In this document: positions 43,615 through 61,159 of the stretch, piece by piece
Layout: each line of letters begins with the position of its first letter
How positions within the stretch are numbered: the stretch's first letter is position 1
Assembly: GCF_002234675.1 (NCBI RefSeq)
Contig: NC_019866.2
Location: forward strand, 3,764,642 to 3,828,641
Origin: Oryzias latipes
Lineage: Eukaryota > Chordata > Actinopteri > Beloniformes > Adrianichthyidae
Length of the DNA: 64,000 bases
Reading direction: 5' to 3'
Notes under the pieces: model-generated
The model's input: only the letters and a program-made list of their open reading frames with translations
Databases searched by the model: none
Told to the model about the DNA's origin: nothing
Position numbers and translations under genes: made by a program

Positions 43615-45228
43615 ACCTAAAATGGATTCCAGGTCATCTTTGGCCAAAAATTCCACCAGTGTGACTCAGAGAGAAATACCTGAACAGTGCAGGGGAAGGT
43701 TTACAGATGATCTGCAAGATAATCAACTATAAATGAAATATGTGCGCAAACAAACCAGTAAACAAGAATGAAAGTCAAATTCATTCATATTTTAGCTTCA
43801 GAAAGTTCAGGCCACTGCCACCGCAAATAACCCAAAGGGGAGGTTATTGGAACATTCTACTACACTGTATGGTCACATGTTTTTGCTTCATTCAAAGGAT
43901 GGACTGATCATTTTTTGCTGCTTCACGTGTGTGTGTGTCGTCTGCTGTGATTTTTACCTTATAGTAAAGTAAATCCTTTATCCAAATGTTTCAGTATGGA
44001 TATAATCCATGTATTTCTTTTTAAAATGATTTTACAATTGTATATAGATTTGCGTGACTTCTCTGCTTTAATGCAAAGGCCTAAATACCCCAGCTGGACA
44101 AGCTGATACTAGTTGGTTCCAACTCTTCAGGTTGAGCTTTTCTTTTTTTTTTTTTGAGCCCCTCCCTCCACCTGCTGCCCTTCTTAAATACTCTGACATT
44201 GTTAGACGCAACACAGTTCTACAGTTTAATAGAAAACTGAATCTGCAACGACCCACAAAAGGAAAAACTTCAAAACTTGACCAATTGTTCAATCTTAAAA
44301 AAAAGGTAAGAAAATTCTTTTTTATTCACAATATTGTTTTTTCCTGCTCCAAAAAAAGTTCTACAGGTGTAGGAAAAAGATCAGAAGACAAAAGAAAGCA
44401 GGAATTCTTTGTAAAATTGCTTGAATTTTGTGGGGAAAAAAATAACTTTTTTTTTTGAGAGTTTAAAAGCAAAAAACAGACATGAACGCTGGCAATTTTA
44501 AAAGTATTCCATCACATTCATTTTTTCTGATTTGTTGGTATAAGAAATAAAGTTTGTAAAAGATCTAGATTTAGGTTTGTTTCTCAAAAAGTTTTTACAT
44601 AAATATTTTTCAGATTATTTAAAAATTAAGTTTTATAAAAAAAAAATTTTTTGTCTGTTATCCTATAATTACAGGAGTGTTCAAGGTTTTTTTTGATACT
44701 GTTTTAAAATGTAAAAATACTAAAGGCTTTCAGCGTCTTTTGTACTTTTTATGAAGATCCAATCTTTTGTTTGTTTTTGTGAAAAATTAAAAAAATCTGG
44801 ATGAAAATGTTTGGCTTTGAAAAATATACATTAAGTAAATCCTGGGTGAGATTATATAGGGAGAGATTTATTTTCCTAAATTAAATGTAGATTTATTTTT
44901 ATTTATTGCCCGATTAAAGAAAAGAGCTTTAGTGTTTAGGTGGTTGTGAGGGTGTGGTTCTTTTAGCCTGAGGTGGAGGGAAAGATGCTTACAGCTAGAT
45001 GGAGCAAGTCTGAACAAGCCTCTGAGGAAAAAAAAGACAAGTTCTGTTCCTGGAGGCAGCAATTTTTCTGATTGCTTAACTCTCTCCCTTTAACCTTTTA
45101 TATATATATATATATATATACATAAATATAAAAGAATAAATAATTTGATATTTATACAACTAAAATTGTTCCCTCAAAAATGATCTTTTTTCTCTGAATG
45201 GAGAGTTTTCTGATCCTCTTATTTCTTG
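43615..45228. other. Upstream region of the claudin gene
   Basis: AT-rich, with a (TA)n tract at about 45100-45121. No coding frame is supported. It probably contains the promoter and a non-coding first exon of the claudin, since a splice acceptor stands 16 bases before its ATG. Confidence 0.45.
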
Positions 45229-45256
45229 TTTTCTCCTCAGCTCCTCCTCCGCTAAA

Positions 45257-45981
45257 ATGGGATCTTCTGCCGTCCAGATGGCGTGCGTGGTCCTCGGGGT
45301 CATGGGACTGATCGGCATTGTGGTGGCCTGCATTCTTCCTCGCTGGAGAGTGTCGTCCTTCATCGGCTCCAACATCGTCACGGCACAGGTGAGGAAAGGT
45401 TCTCGCGTTATGCTCAAAACGTCTCAGAACGGGGGCTTGTGGTGATGCTGAGGTTCTCGGTGTCTTTGTGGGAGCAGAACTCCGAGGAGGGCCTGTGGAT
45501 GGAGTGTGTGGTGCAGAGCACCGGCCAACAACAGTGCAAGAACTACGACTCCATTCTGGTGTTGCCCTCCGACCTGCAGGCCGCCCGGGCCATGACCATC
45601 ATCAGCTGCATGCTGGCGGTCCTCAGCCTCCTCATCATGTTCTGCGGCGCCGACTTCACCACCTGCATTCAGAACGAAGACGCCAAACCCAAGATCAACC
45701 TGGTGGGCGGGGTGGGTCTGCTGCTGGCCGGACTGCTGGTCATCATCCCCGTCAGCTGGTCCGCCCACATCACCGTGAGGGACTTCAACAACCCGCTGGT
45801 CCCTGCCAGCATGAAGAGGGAGATGGGGGCCTGCATCTATTTGGGCTGGGGCGCCGGCGTGCTGCTGCTTCTGGCCGGAGGTCTGCTGTGCTGCTTCAGC
45901 CGGCCCAAATCCAGCAGCCCCGGGCCAACCGCCAAGTACTACAGCAACAGCGCTCCCCCCTCCAACAAAAACTACGTGTAG
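45257..45981 (+). CDS. Claudin, tight-junction membrane protein (claudin-4/6/9-like)
   Basis: Four-pass membrane protein that forms paracellular barriers or pores at tight junctions. Two coding exons, 45257-45388 and 45478-45981, join in phase 0 to give 211 aa. The claudin signature is complete: W30 in LPRWRV, then GLW (49-51), C54 and C64 in the first extracellular loop. Four hydrophobic segments follow the family plan (about 8-28, 80-100, 117-137 and 161-182). The tail ends NKNYV, a PDZ-binding motif. [21 protein letters not shown] and KREMGA put it near claudins 4, 6 and 9. Those are single-exon genes in mammals, whereas here an 89-bp intron splits the first loop after Q44. An acceptor (TTCTCCTCAG) at 45231-45240 implies an upstream non-coding exon. 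Confidence 0.93.
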
Positions 45982-46560
45982 AGTCCTTCAGAGAGGGGAC
46001 GAGTGTTGAGAGAATGGAGGAAAAACTGGGACGCAGAGATGAACCCAGTTGTTGATTTCAGGAAAAATAAGTGTTTGTTCAAATGTTGACTCCAAAAATA
46101 GATTTGTGATAATATCTACACTGTTTTCCTTTTTGGTTTTGACATGCCTCATAAAGGAGAGGCTACACAAAAACCCTCATTGACTCCACAAACATTTGAG
46201 TTTTCCTGAAAATCAGATCAAAAACCTGGAAAGCACAGATCTGCCAGCAGATACTAACCATGATTATCTGTAAGCTAGGAAATGCAAGGATTTAAAGCGG
46301 CTTTACAGGCACAGATTTAGATGATCTGCTGTTTTTCTCTTTGTTTGTATTATTTGTTGTCAGAAAAATCAATCACAAACAAAAATCACCTCAGTAAGAA
46401 TATCTGTGCATCGTTTTCTGCAATGATTCCCTCACATTTATGCTCATTTTCTATGATAATTGACTGAAATGATGACAGTTTGGTCAACCTAAACGGATGT
46501 TTGTGCGCATTTTTAAGATGAAAAAAAAGACATTTTGAAAATATGGAAGACTTTATTCCA

Positions 46561-46566
46561 AATAAA
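46561..46566 (+). terminator. Candidate polyadenylation signal of the claudin
   Basis: AATAAA on the plus strand 580 nt after the claudin stop. It is interleaved with minus-strand AATAAA hexamers at 46552-46557 and 46592-46597. Confidence 0.5.
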
Positions 46567-46591
46567 ATCATATATTTAAAAAGGAAGTATT

Positions 46592-46597
46592 TTTATT
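46592..46597 (-). terminator. Candidate polyadenylation signal of the coronin gene
   Basis: TTTATT on the plus strand, AATAAA on the minus strand, about 190 nt after the coronin stop. A second one lies at 46552-46557. The convergent claudin transcript would end at the same place. Confidence 0.45.
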
Positions 46598-46787
46598 TTA
46601 AATTTAATTGGTCACTAGAATCAAATAAATGAATTCTCAAACTGGAAAGGTTTCACATCTGTCCTAATCTATCCCTTTGTCTCACTTCCACCCAAAGTGA
46701 ACGGCAGTTTCTGCGCTCTGTCAGGTTGTGCTCCTGTGTTTCCATCAGCTCTTCTGATGCATTTTCTAGCTTGGAGGTCTGTCATCT

Positions 46788-52430
<5,643 letters not shown>

Positions 52431-52432
52431 AC

Positions 52433-53008
52433 TCCAATGAAAACTGTGTTTTTTGGCATTTTTCTCATGATGGAGGATATATATTTGGGGAAATTCAGCT
52501 TTAAATTGCATTTCTAATGATTTTTTTGTGCAATTAGTCTTAAATCGAGAGCGGACATAAAAATACAGCTGAGAAAAGATCGCAGAAAATACGGCGGGTG
52601 GGCCATAAGCCCCCTGCTCCGCTTCATTCTGATGCATCCCCCCCCGTAGACGACTGGATCCATAAACGTTTTTGTTTTCCTCGTCTGAGCTGGAATCTGG
52701 ATCAGAACTGTACTGAGGAATAGCTCCAATACGGCTCGCCATTTTTGCTGCATGGCTAATGTTAGGTTTCAGACGTGAGGGGCTTTAAGCTAGCAGGAGA
52801 GAGTGTATGGATGACGGGAAGGGGTGGCGGCGTTGCTCTGCACCAACGGTTCCGCCCACAACTCGGAAGTGAGTTTCTAAGGAACTCTGCAGAAACTATG
52901 CCCTGGAAAATGACAGTTATTTTTTTTCCTAAAATCAGCAAAATCCTAATCAAAAACCACTGGGAACGCTTTGACAACAGATCAAAACATGATCGGAGTG
53001 AGACTTTA
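52433..53008. repeat. Copy (F) of the AAAGACCCACTC family with both ends
   Basis: It starts TAAAGACCCACTCCAATGAA and ends GATCGGAGTGAGACTTTA, with the family's inner motifs 'TTCTCATGATGGAGG', 'CGTCTGAGCTGGAATCTGG' and 'CCACTGGGAACGC'. It is a nearly full copy of about 576 bp. Confidence 0.78.
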
Positions 53009-53009
53009 A

Positions 53010-56000
53010 GACATTTAAGCTTATGGCATCTGTGTGAGGAAAACAGAAGTGACATCTGCTGCAGCAGGAAGACGCTCAAACATGAAGCTGTGTGTCTTTG
53101 CAGACATTTTCATGCTCATCGGTTTATGATAACGTATGACTCAGGTCCCACGAGAAAGACAAATGGATCCGGTGATCCGTTACTTTACATTCAATGTTTT
53201 TCTGGAGAAGCTTTTAATCGAATAAATGCAGTTACCTTTGTGAAATATTTAAATGTCTTTTTGAGTTATTTAGGCATAAATAAAAATATTTTTCACTGCA
53301 ACATACAGATTTGAAGACAGGTTTAAAAATATAGACTTCAGTTTATTGCACAATCGTTGCTGGAGACTGAGGAGGAGGAGGAGGAGGAGGAGGAGAGTCT
53401 GTCTGTTACCCGGGATGCCAACGTTGGACGGCGAGTGTGTGAATGTTGCGCTGGCTTGTTCCTCCTCCTAGGTGGGGGGGGGGGGGGGGGGGGGGGGGCT
53501 GCAGCCAAGGCCCCGCCAGTGCAAAATCAATGGACTCCGCAGGTGGACTCCAACGCACGTTTACATACATGGTATGAATGTACGGAGGCCAGCGCTGACA
53601 CGGCGACGCGCCGGTGAGCTGTGAGGACTGCGACAGCTTCCACTAGATGGAGGCACCATCCCTCAACCCTGCAGATATGAACAGACAGACTCTCCAGAAA
53701 GCTCCCTTCGTTATAAAAGAAAGGGCTGACCTCATGACCTGTACACATCGTCACATAATTCAAGTAGGCATAATAATTAATACATAACAAGACATATAGT
53801 CGTTATAAACAGGCTGTGAACAGGCTTTCCGGCACCTGCAGTGTTTAAAAAACAGGTTTAAGTCTTGTTGGAGACGCATTTTGGGTTGTTTTGTTCTTCT
53901 CAGTGAACAGACAAACAGAACAAAGCCAGTTTCTTTTCTGTACCGCGGTTCCTCCAGTTTGCCTGCAGTCTGCTACGAGGCCCACGGAGTGAGCAGACCG
54001 ACCTGGAGCCGGCGTGCTTTCGGACGCCTCCCAGCCGCCGCTCGGACAGCACGTGTTGCAGCTACAGTTACGGCACCCTGAGCAGTGGGAGGCCCAGGGT
54101 GTAGGAGCCCGCCCGCCCGCCCGCCGTTTGGAGCCACACGCGTCCACTTGAACGGATCCTTCAGCTGATGATGCATAGACTGACCGAGTGCGGTCGAGAG
54201 GTATTCACATGCCTTGCTGTGGTCACAGTTTATACGAAGGTAAGCCTCTTTTTCCCAAACCTCCGTCATTTGTTTCTGTTTACAAATACGACTGATATGG
54301 ACGCGTGTGGCCCCATCCCTCACTGTTTCCCACGAACGTGCATCCTTTCTTGCTTCCCTTCTTGTTAAAAAAAAAAAATCCTATAATGCCTTTTTCCTGT
54401 GTGTACATATAGATATATAGATCATCTAAATACACGTATTTACATGATGTATTTGGACTTTAAATATGAAGGAGATGCAAAATTCACTTAAACTAAAGCC
54501 CTTTAGAGAACAATGAACATATGGGATTTATAGAAGTGTCCTGCAGGGGGCGCCGCACTGTCCACCTCCAGCAGAGCAATGAGGACTAGACCCTTCTGTG
54601 TCCCAGCCGTCCAAGTTCATGCAACACTTTTCCCTTCAGGGGCCAACGATGCAGGAGTTTCTGCTCCGGCAGTGTCCAGTCCTGAACTCTGAGGGGCTTG
54701 TGGCTCACTACCAGCTTCTTAACTCATCAGTCAGCGTCAGCATCAGCGTCAGTGTCAGCGTGCAAACACCTCCGAAGCTGCGGGTCTGAAGCTGCTGTTA
54801 GCAAATGCTCATTTGAGATGGACGGTGAGGGGAGCCGCTTAGCCCCAATTCTGACTGTTGCAAAGGGAAACAAGTGCAAAGACCTTTTTTTTCCCAGACA
54901 TTTTGACAATCAAATCATTTTTTAACAAATAAATATAACTCAATATTGCACCAAAAAGAAGAACAAACAAACAAACAGTGGATTTGCACAGCAGGAGGGT
55001 GAGGGGTTCATTCCTTACAGTCAAACTATTTAAAACCCTAAAATGTTCCAAAAGAAATGTGCAAAACCTTTTTCCACCTAAAGGATTTTCAAACTTTAAG
55101 CTACTATAAGTTAAAAGTATAAAAAATAGAAAGGATGTAAACATTTATGGCAGACACAAAATACAGCAGAGAGGTAAACGTCTGTTTTTTTAAGCAAAAA
55201 TTTTGGGGAATTTTGGGGAGAAAAAAGTGCGTTTGGAGAAAACGTGGAGCAATTTTCCAGGTTATCAGCAGACAAATTCAGCCCATAATCTGCAAAAAAA
55301 GAAATCTCCTTTAAATTTCTTTTGACATGTTTCTCATGAAGTGCAATAGAAACACTTTTCAGACTAAAACAGCGTCTTCCTCTCACTTTCGGAAACATTT
55401 AGAATGAATGGAAGATTATATTCCTTTAGGTCTTTCAATGTAAAACGGGGACAAAGGTGTCTTCAATCATATTCCACAAAGCCCAAATGATTAAAACATT
55501 GCCAGATTTAACTCCTTGATGCCTAAATGTGCATCAAACCACTTTGGTTTCAAAATTACCTTAATTTTGCATCTATCTGAAACCAAGAATAAGTGATTTT
55601 TTTTTAATAGCTGGAAATACATTCAAGCATTAAGGGTTCTGAAACAGGCCTAATAAACTCTGGCCGACAGAGTCAATGCCTTGCTAAAGAGCTGGTGCAC
55701 CGCAGAATGAACCCCTCGCCCGTATCCAGAGTAAAGACAGGTCACAGCGTGCTGCACACAGTGGCTGAAACTCATTAAAGTAAGAACTCAGCGGTGCTAG
55801 CGGGTTTAAATAGAGGTGATGTGGAGCAGTCAAGATATAGACGGAGCATGTGATATTATTATTTATCAACTGCAATAGCTGAAGCCTAAACTCAGCTTTT
55901 ATCGTCGCAGAACTGCTCGGCCTTTACTCTTATTGCATTTTAGACGCTTTTCTCAAACTCTGCGTCTCTGTGCCACTGAAGCGGAGCGGCCTTCGTAAAA

Positions 56001-56605
56001 CATCCAAATGACAAAAAGCGTTTCACGCTGCTGGAAAAGGTTTCCTGCGTCTCGGTGTAAAGGATCCGTCAGCTCGGTAGATCTTTAGGGATCTTTGCAG
56101 CGGCAAATGAATCAAACACTTCTGCCGGTTTGTACGAAACTATTTAGCAAATGAAGGCGAGCTTAAGCTTTGCCTCGAGAGACAATTACGCATTTGTTCG
56201 TACTTCTGAAGAAGAAAAAAAAGGAACGAATGAATCGTATCTCTGATGAGTCGGCGTTAGCTTGAGTTGGTAGCAGCCCCGTCTATCCACAATGACATCA
56301 AGATTGTATGAACTATTTTTCAATCTTCTGCTCACTTTTTGACATCTTAAAACAATCTCCTGCCGCCGAGAACTTTCAGAAAAACGGCACAGGAGAACAT
56401 CTGAAGCGGAAAAGGTTTCTGTGCTTCCGAAGAAAAAGTTGGTCTCGACTTTTTATCCGTTTGCGGTGATTTGAAATGAAGCCAAACGATGTCGGTTCTA
56501 CTTCTACACACATCTGACCTTTTACGAAGTTTTGCATATTTTCAGAGCTTCTTGTACGCTTTTCTAACATCTTGTTATAAAAACTAACCTAATGAGTAAC
56601 TACAC
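53010..56605. other. Intergenic stretch with low-complexity tracts
   Basis: No gene is supported. It has a (GGA)n tract at 53371-53394, a run of 25 G at 53474-53498 and a CpG-rich patch at about 53940-54140. A GTCAGC/ATCAGC repeat lies at about 54728-54762. The G run is a likely place for assembly error. Confidence 0.5.
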
Positions 56606-56610
56606 CTCCC

Positions 56611-56616
56611 TTTATT
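56611..56616 (-). terminator. Candidate polyadenylation signal of paqr4
   Basis: AATAAA on the minus strand about 410 nt past the paqr4 stop codon. Confidence 0.4.
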
Positions 56617-57023
56617 AGCTGTTAATTAAGGTAAATCTGAAAGGTTTTCCTCTGAAATGCAGAGAACCAGTAGATCTGTCATAAAACAATTCTATTATTG
56701 CAGTTCTTCCTTTTTTCTTGACGTTTTACCTGGAAAACTCCTCAAATTCTGTCATGAGAAGCGCTCCTAACTTTACAGTTGTATGCTCTGGCACACCTGT
56801 GCACACCTGTGTGAAAGATGCAGCAGTGGTGGGGGGGTGTGAATGCCTGTGAGTTCCCTGCGAACAAAGACGAGCGAAGGTGTGAACATTCGACGCAAAA
56901 GTACATGAGGTGAGACACTGTCCCACTGTTTTTACTCCCAAGGCACTCCCAGCCGCCCCCTGAGGTCCTCCGACGTTGAGTTCTGGCGTTCCTCGTCCGT
57001 AGGCGGGGGCTGGAATGAGGGGG

Positions 57024-59937
57024 TCAGTCGGAGGGACAGTTGTAGCTGTTGATCCACAGCAGGTCGTCCAGGACGCCCCAGTGCAGGTAGAGAATGGACC
57101 CCACCACCAGAACGTGCATGATCTGGTGGCTGTTGCACCAGTAGTCAAAGAGTCCCGGTCGGAAGCGCTCCGGGATGCGGGCGATGTTGATGACCCCGCC
57201 CAGCACGGCCAACGTGTCCATCGTGAGGAAGTGGCGGAGGGAGGTGGGGCTGCCGCCGCCGACGCCCACCCAGCGGAGCAGGAAGAAGGAGAAGCGGAAC
57301 AGCGCCTGCCAGGCGAAGGAGCGCAGCCGCCGCACGCTGCTCCGGGCCGTGACGGCGCAGTAGATGGCGTGGCTGGACAGGAGGATGTAGACGAGCAGAG
57401 CCACGGTGCGGATGAAGGGGTAGCACAGCAGCGTGCTGTAGACGATGGGGAGAGCCCCTGAGGCAGGAAACAGACGGTCAGACAGACTCGCTTCTGATTC
57501 ATCCTCAGCCAAAGTTACTGACCTAACGTCTTCTCTTTTCTACGACTCTCTCTCTTTTCGGCATCATCTACTCGGGTTTTCAGGTGAGGAACATAGTTTA
57601 CGATCAAAAGATTCCCCTAAAAGCAGCAAAAGTCATTTATGGCTCAGTTCATGTTTGGAGTCATGAAGACAAAATCCCAAACTGTTGTTTCATTTCATCC
57701 GTTTCAGTCATGTGAAAGAAAAATAAAGTTAAAACAAATAAAAATCAAACATTTTCATTCAGACTCAAATAAAACTAAATGTTTAGATTTTAAAATGACA
57801 AAGAGGATCTAAAAGGTCATATACATTTTTTTAAGCTGAAACAATGATCATTTATGTTCTCTGGTTCTAAAACATTATCTAAATTGATTCATTAAAGGCT
57901 CTTCTATTCCTCTATTGTGGCTAATTAGCTTTGAAAAAAATTCTAACCAGTTGAATACACAATGGTTTGGTAGTTAAGGTCAATTTATTTGAATTATGAA
58001 AATGTTTTCTCGTGATGGAAAAAAAACATAAAAAGAGTAAAATTGTGTATTTTCTTGATTCAAATCACTGTGAATCAGGAGCAAATGAAAAAATACAGTT
58101 TGAATAAGCTTATAGGTGTGACGTAGAACCAAAGATGCATCCAAGAAAGATCCATGTGTGTCTTTGCTTTCCTCATTTGATCTGGTTCCAAATTTTGGCT
58201 AAAAAAACAGCACAATGGGAACGCTTTGAAAATAGATCAAAAGAGGATCGAACATCCGAATGTCTACATTCGGTCCACTGCTCATGAGTGGGTCTTTGAG
58301 TGCGTTTCTTTTTATTTCTTTTGAGATTGTAAACAAGCAAGCAAAATAAAAGGTTGAATCTACTGTCAGTGGTTAGAAGAAGCTTCAAAGTCCTACTCCG
58401 ATCTTCTGTTCCATCAAAGTGTCTAGTTACTGTTCAGAGGCAGCGTTCACATGTATAGATTTTTTGATTCCATAGCAGTGTTGCTTATGTTCAATAGTAA
58501 AAGAAGAAAAAAAGTGAACCCAAGTCATCGAGACAGAAAACGTTGAACTCCTGCTGCAGCAGGAAGTTGTGATTGGACTCTGGTGTATTTTATTTTGAGA
58601 GGAACTTGTATCCACTTCTGTCAAAAGTCAAATTCATTAAGAAAAATCACATTTGACATAGTAAAAAAAAAGTGTTTTTTTTAAAGGAATGTTCCACTAT
58701 TACAGTCTTTTTGTTGTTGTTGTGGTTTTTGATGGTTAAGATGGTTGAATTGATATTACTTCACTTGCTCAAAAAGTTTATTCATGATTTTTCCTAATGA
58801 AACTTAATTTGCACATATTTTTAACTTTTGATACTTGATCCATTTTTGCTATGAAGATTTTTGAAACAGTTACAATAATTACAATTATTTTTTAATCATG
58901 TTAATGATTTTTCTAATGAATATAATCTGCATATATTTTAGATAACTGATCTACATTTGCCATGTTGATTTCTAAAATAGTTATGTCTATTCTTACATAA
59001 TAATTAAGTAATTCATCTTTGTCATGTGCTTTATTGATACCTAAGGATTCTTTATCTTGTCTGATAAAACCAGATAATGATAAATCATGTAATAAAATGG
59101 TTACGGTAGAACAGATATGGGATTATATAAGTTCCCGTCCTTCCCCTCCCTTTAAGCAATATTTATTAATATGTCTAATTATCCTAAGTTTGATTAGTTA
59201 TTGTATTAATGTCTAACTGATGATTGTATTGTTTTTGTGTATTATTCTAACTTGATTGCTTGAAATAAACCATTTCAAATCAAATAAAAAACTAATACTC
59301 TTTTAACTCAGATATTGTAAATGTTAAAAGTTGAATGAATGTAAATGAAAGGCCACAAAAACATAAAGTTTCTCTAAGTCATCGCACATCATCAACCAAA
59401 CCTCTAAACTACATTTTCTTGCTGAAATACAATCAGCATTTGTGATGTAAATCCATAAATATATAATCCTGCTGTTCTGTTCTGAAAACAGCATGCAGAT
59501 GTAGGGTTAGACGGATCATTTTTTACATGGACCCCTGCTCCGCGGCGGAGCGCTGCGCAGTGAATTGTGCTGTCGGATCAATACTTGTACACCTCCAAAG
59601 CAAAACGTTTGCTCACTAAGTCACTGGCGATCGATAAACCCTCGAAGCAAACAGGTCAGCAATAAAAAAGAGGCACCTGACCGTGAACCTGGAGCGACGG
59701 GCCAATCTGAGGACTCACCCAGTGTGTTGATCATGCAGATGCCACACACGTCCAGCTTCAGGAGGGTGTGGTAGACCGGCTCCCCTCCCTCGTGGTTCAT
59801 GAACAGGTGATAGAGCACGGAGCCCAGCTGGGGCGACAGGCAGGCCAGGAAGTGCACCACCCCCAGCCAGGTGACGCTGATTTGAGACCAGGGGATGTTG
59901 AGGGGCAGAAGCACCAAGAAGCAAACCAAAGGGATGC
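57024..59937 (-). CDS. paqr4: PAQR4, progestin and adipoQ receptor family member (5' end outside window)
   Basis: Seven-pass membrane protein of the PAQR family, related to adiponectin and progestin receptors and thought to have hydrolase-like metal sites. Two coding exons are present, 59719-59937 and 57024-57457, encoding the last 217 or so residues. They join in frame across a split Gly codon (NTLG/ALPIVYS). Visible family features are LGSVLYHLFMNHEGGEPVYH, LKLDVCGICMINTLG and DTLAVLGGVINIARIPERF. FDYWCNSHQIMHVLVVGSIL carries the HxxxH pair that binds metal. The sequence follows human PAQR4 to its end (INSYNCPSD). The exon at 59937 starts inside a codon and must be preceded by an exon ending ...YTH plus G. 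I found no such exon up to 64000, so it lies beyond the window. Confidence 0.92.
58025..58297 (-). repeat. Copy (G) of the AAAGACCCACTC family in a paqr4 intron
   Basis: 'AATCAGGAGCAAATGAAAAAA', 'ATGGGAACGCTTTGAAAATAG' and the right terminus GAGTGGGTCTTTGA identify a partial copy whose left part is lost. Confidence 0.65.
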
Positions 59938-60092
59938 CTGGGAGAAAACGCAAGGCTTATTAATGCTTTTCAAGATGGGAGGGGGGCCCTTCAAGTGGAC
60001 GGGACCGTGGGAAAGGAGGCGACAGGATGTCAAATTCTCACAGAAAAGCTCCACAATTCTGCCGTTCACACCGGGCGGATGACGCTTTTAGC

Positions 60093-60504
60093 TAGAGCTG
60101 CACGATATGAGGAAAACCCGCGATATTAGTGATCAATATCGCAACGATGATATAACTTGCGAAAAATTAACAACAAAAACATTTCCATTTCACTGCAAAA
60201 GTTTAATTTAAATAAGAGTCAAAATACTCTAAATTTTTCTCCAAAGGACCCTCGTATAATTAGGAGGGCAACATCTAACATAAAAGCTCCATCTGATTGG
60301 TCAACAACGTGAAGGGCTCCATCTGATTGGTCAAATGGATAAAGAAATTTATTCAATTCATTAAATAGTTCAAGTTGCTAGAAGATTGTTTTAGCACAAT
60401 TAAGGTTTACCATTTATTGCGATTTTTGCCGACTTTTGCGATATGGATATTGCACAGCTTGAAATCGCGATAACGATAAATTTGCGATTTATTGTGCAGG
60501 CCTA
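60093..60504. mobile_element. hAT-like MITE (TAGAGCTGCACGAT ends)
   Basis: The left end TAGAGCTGCACGATAT is complementary to the right end TTATTGTGCAGGCCTA, with ATATCG-rich inner arms. The flanks CTTTTAGC (60085-60092) and ATTTTAGC (60505-60512) agree at 7 of 8 bases, which fits an 8-bp hAT duplication. Length 412 bp, non-coding. Confidence 0.8.
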
Positions 60505-60656
60505 ATTTTAGCGTAAGCTGACTGAACTTTTAACACGTAGACGGTCATAAAACAGTGACGTGAGACGTAAACGTGAGTTTGGAACGAGGAATCCTGCATT
60601 TACGCTCATTTACACAGACTTTTCGTTGGAAGGGGTCAAGAGCGGTGTGAGCGTAT

Positions 60657-61159
60657 AAAGAGCCCATCGCATGAAAATCGTGTTTAAAACATGTTCTTGT
60701 AGCATTTTTCTGATGATGGACAGCATGGATAAAGAAGATTCAGCTCAAAATCAAATAGTTCTGAATCCAGTGCAAACGTTTGAAAAAGATCAAAGAAAAT
60801 ACGGTGGGGGGGGGGGCAGAAGGTCCCTGCTCTGCTCCATTCTGATGCATCCACTTGCGGACAAACAGATCCGTGAACGATAGCATTTTTATTGCACCGC
60901 TAATGTAATGTTGGTGGTGTGAGGGGCTTTAGGCTAGAAAGAGAGCGAGTTCTGAGCAAGGGGAAGGGGAAAAGGGGCGGGGTTGTTCCATGCCCACAAC
61001 TCAGAGCCAAATTCCAAATGAGCTACTGCCGCTCTGTAGAAACTATGTCTGAGAAAATTCGGGTTTTTTTTGTATTTTAGCTAAAAACAGCATAAACATC
61101 ATTAAAAGACCATACGGGATGTTTTTACAATAAATTAAAAGATGATCAGAGTGGGACAG
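60657..61159. repeat. Copy (H) of the AAAGACCCACTC family
   Basis: The left end TAAAGAGCCCATCGCATG is diverged and the right end reads GATGATCAGAGTGGGAC. Inner motifs 'CATTTTTCTGATGATGG' and 'CTTGCGGACAAACAGATCC' are present. It is an older, mutated copy. Confidence 0.68.

Noticed and set aside
53357-53617. 86-aa frame with Glu run and Gly run
   Set aside because: Produced by the GGA microsatellite and the 25-G tract, with no other support.
57145-57502. Alternative frames over the paqr4 last exon
   Set aside because: Only one minus-strand frame gives PAQR motifs and joins the upstream exon in phase.
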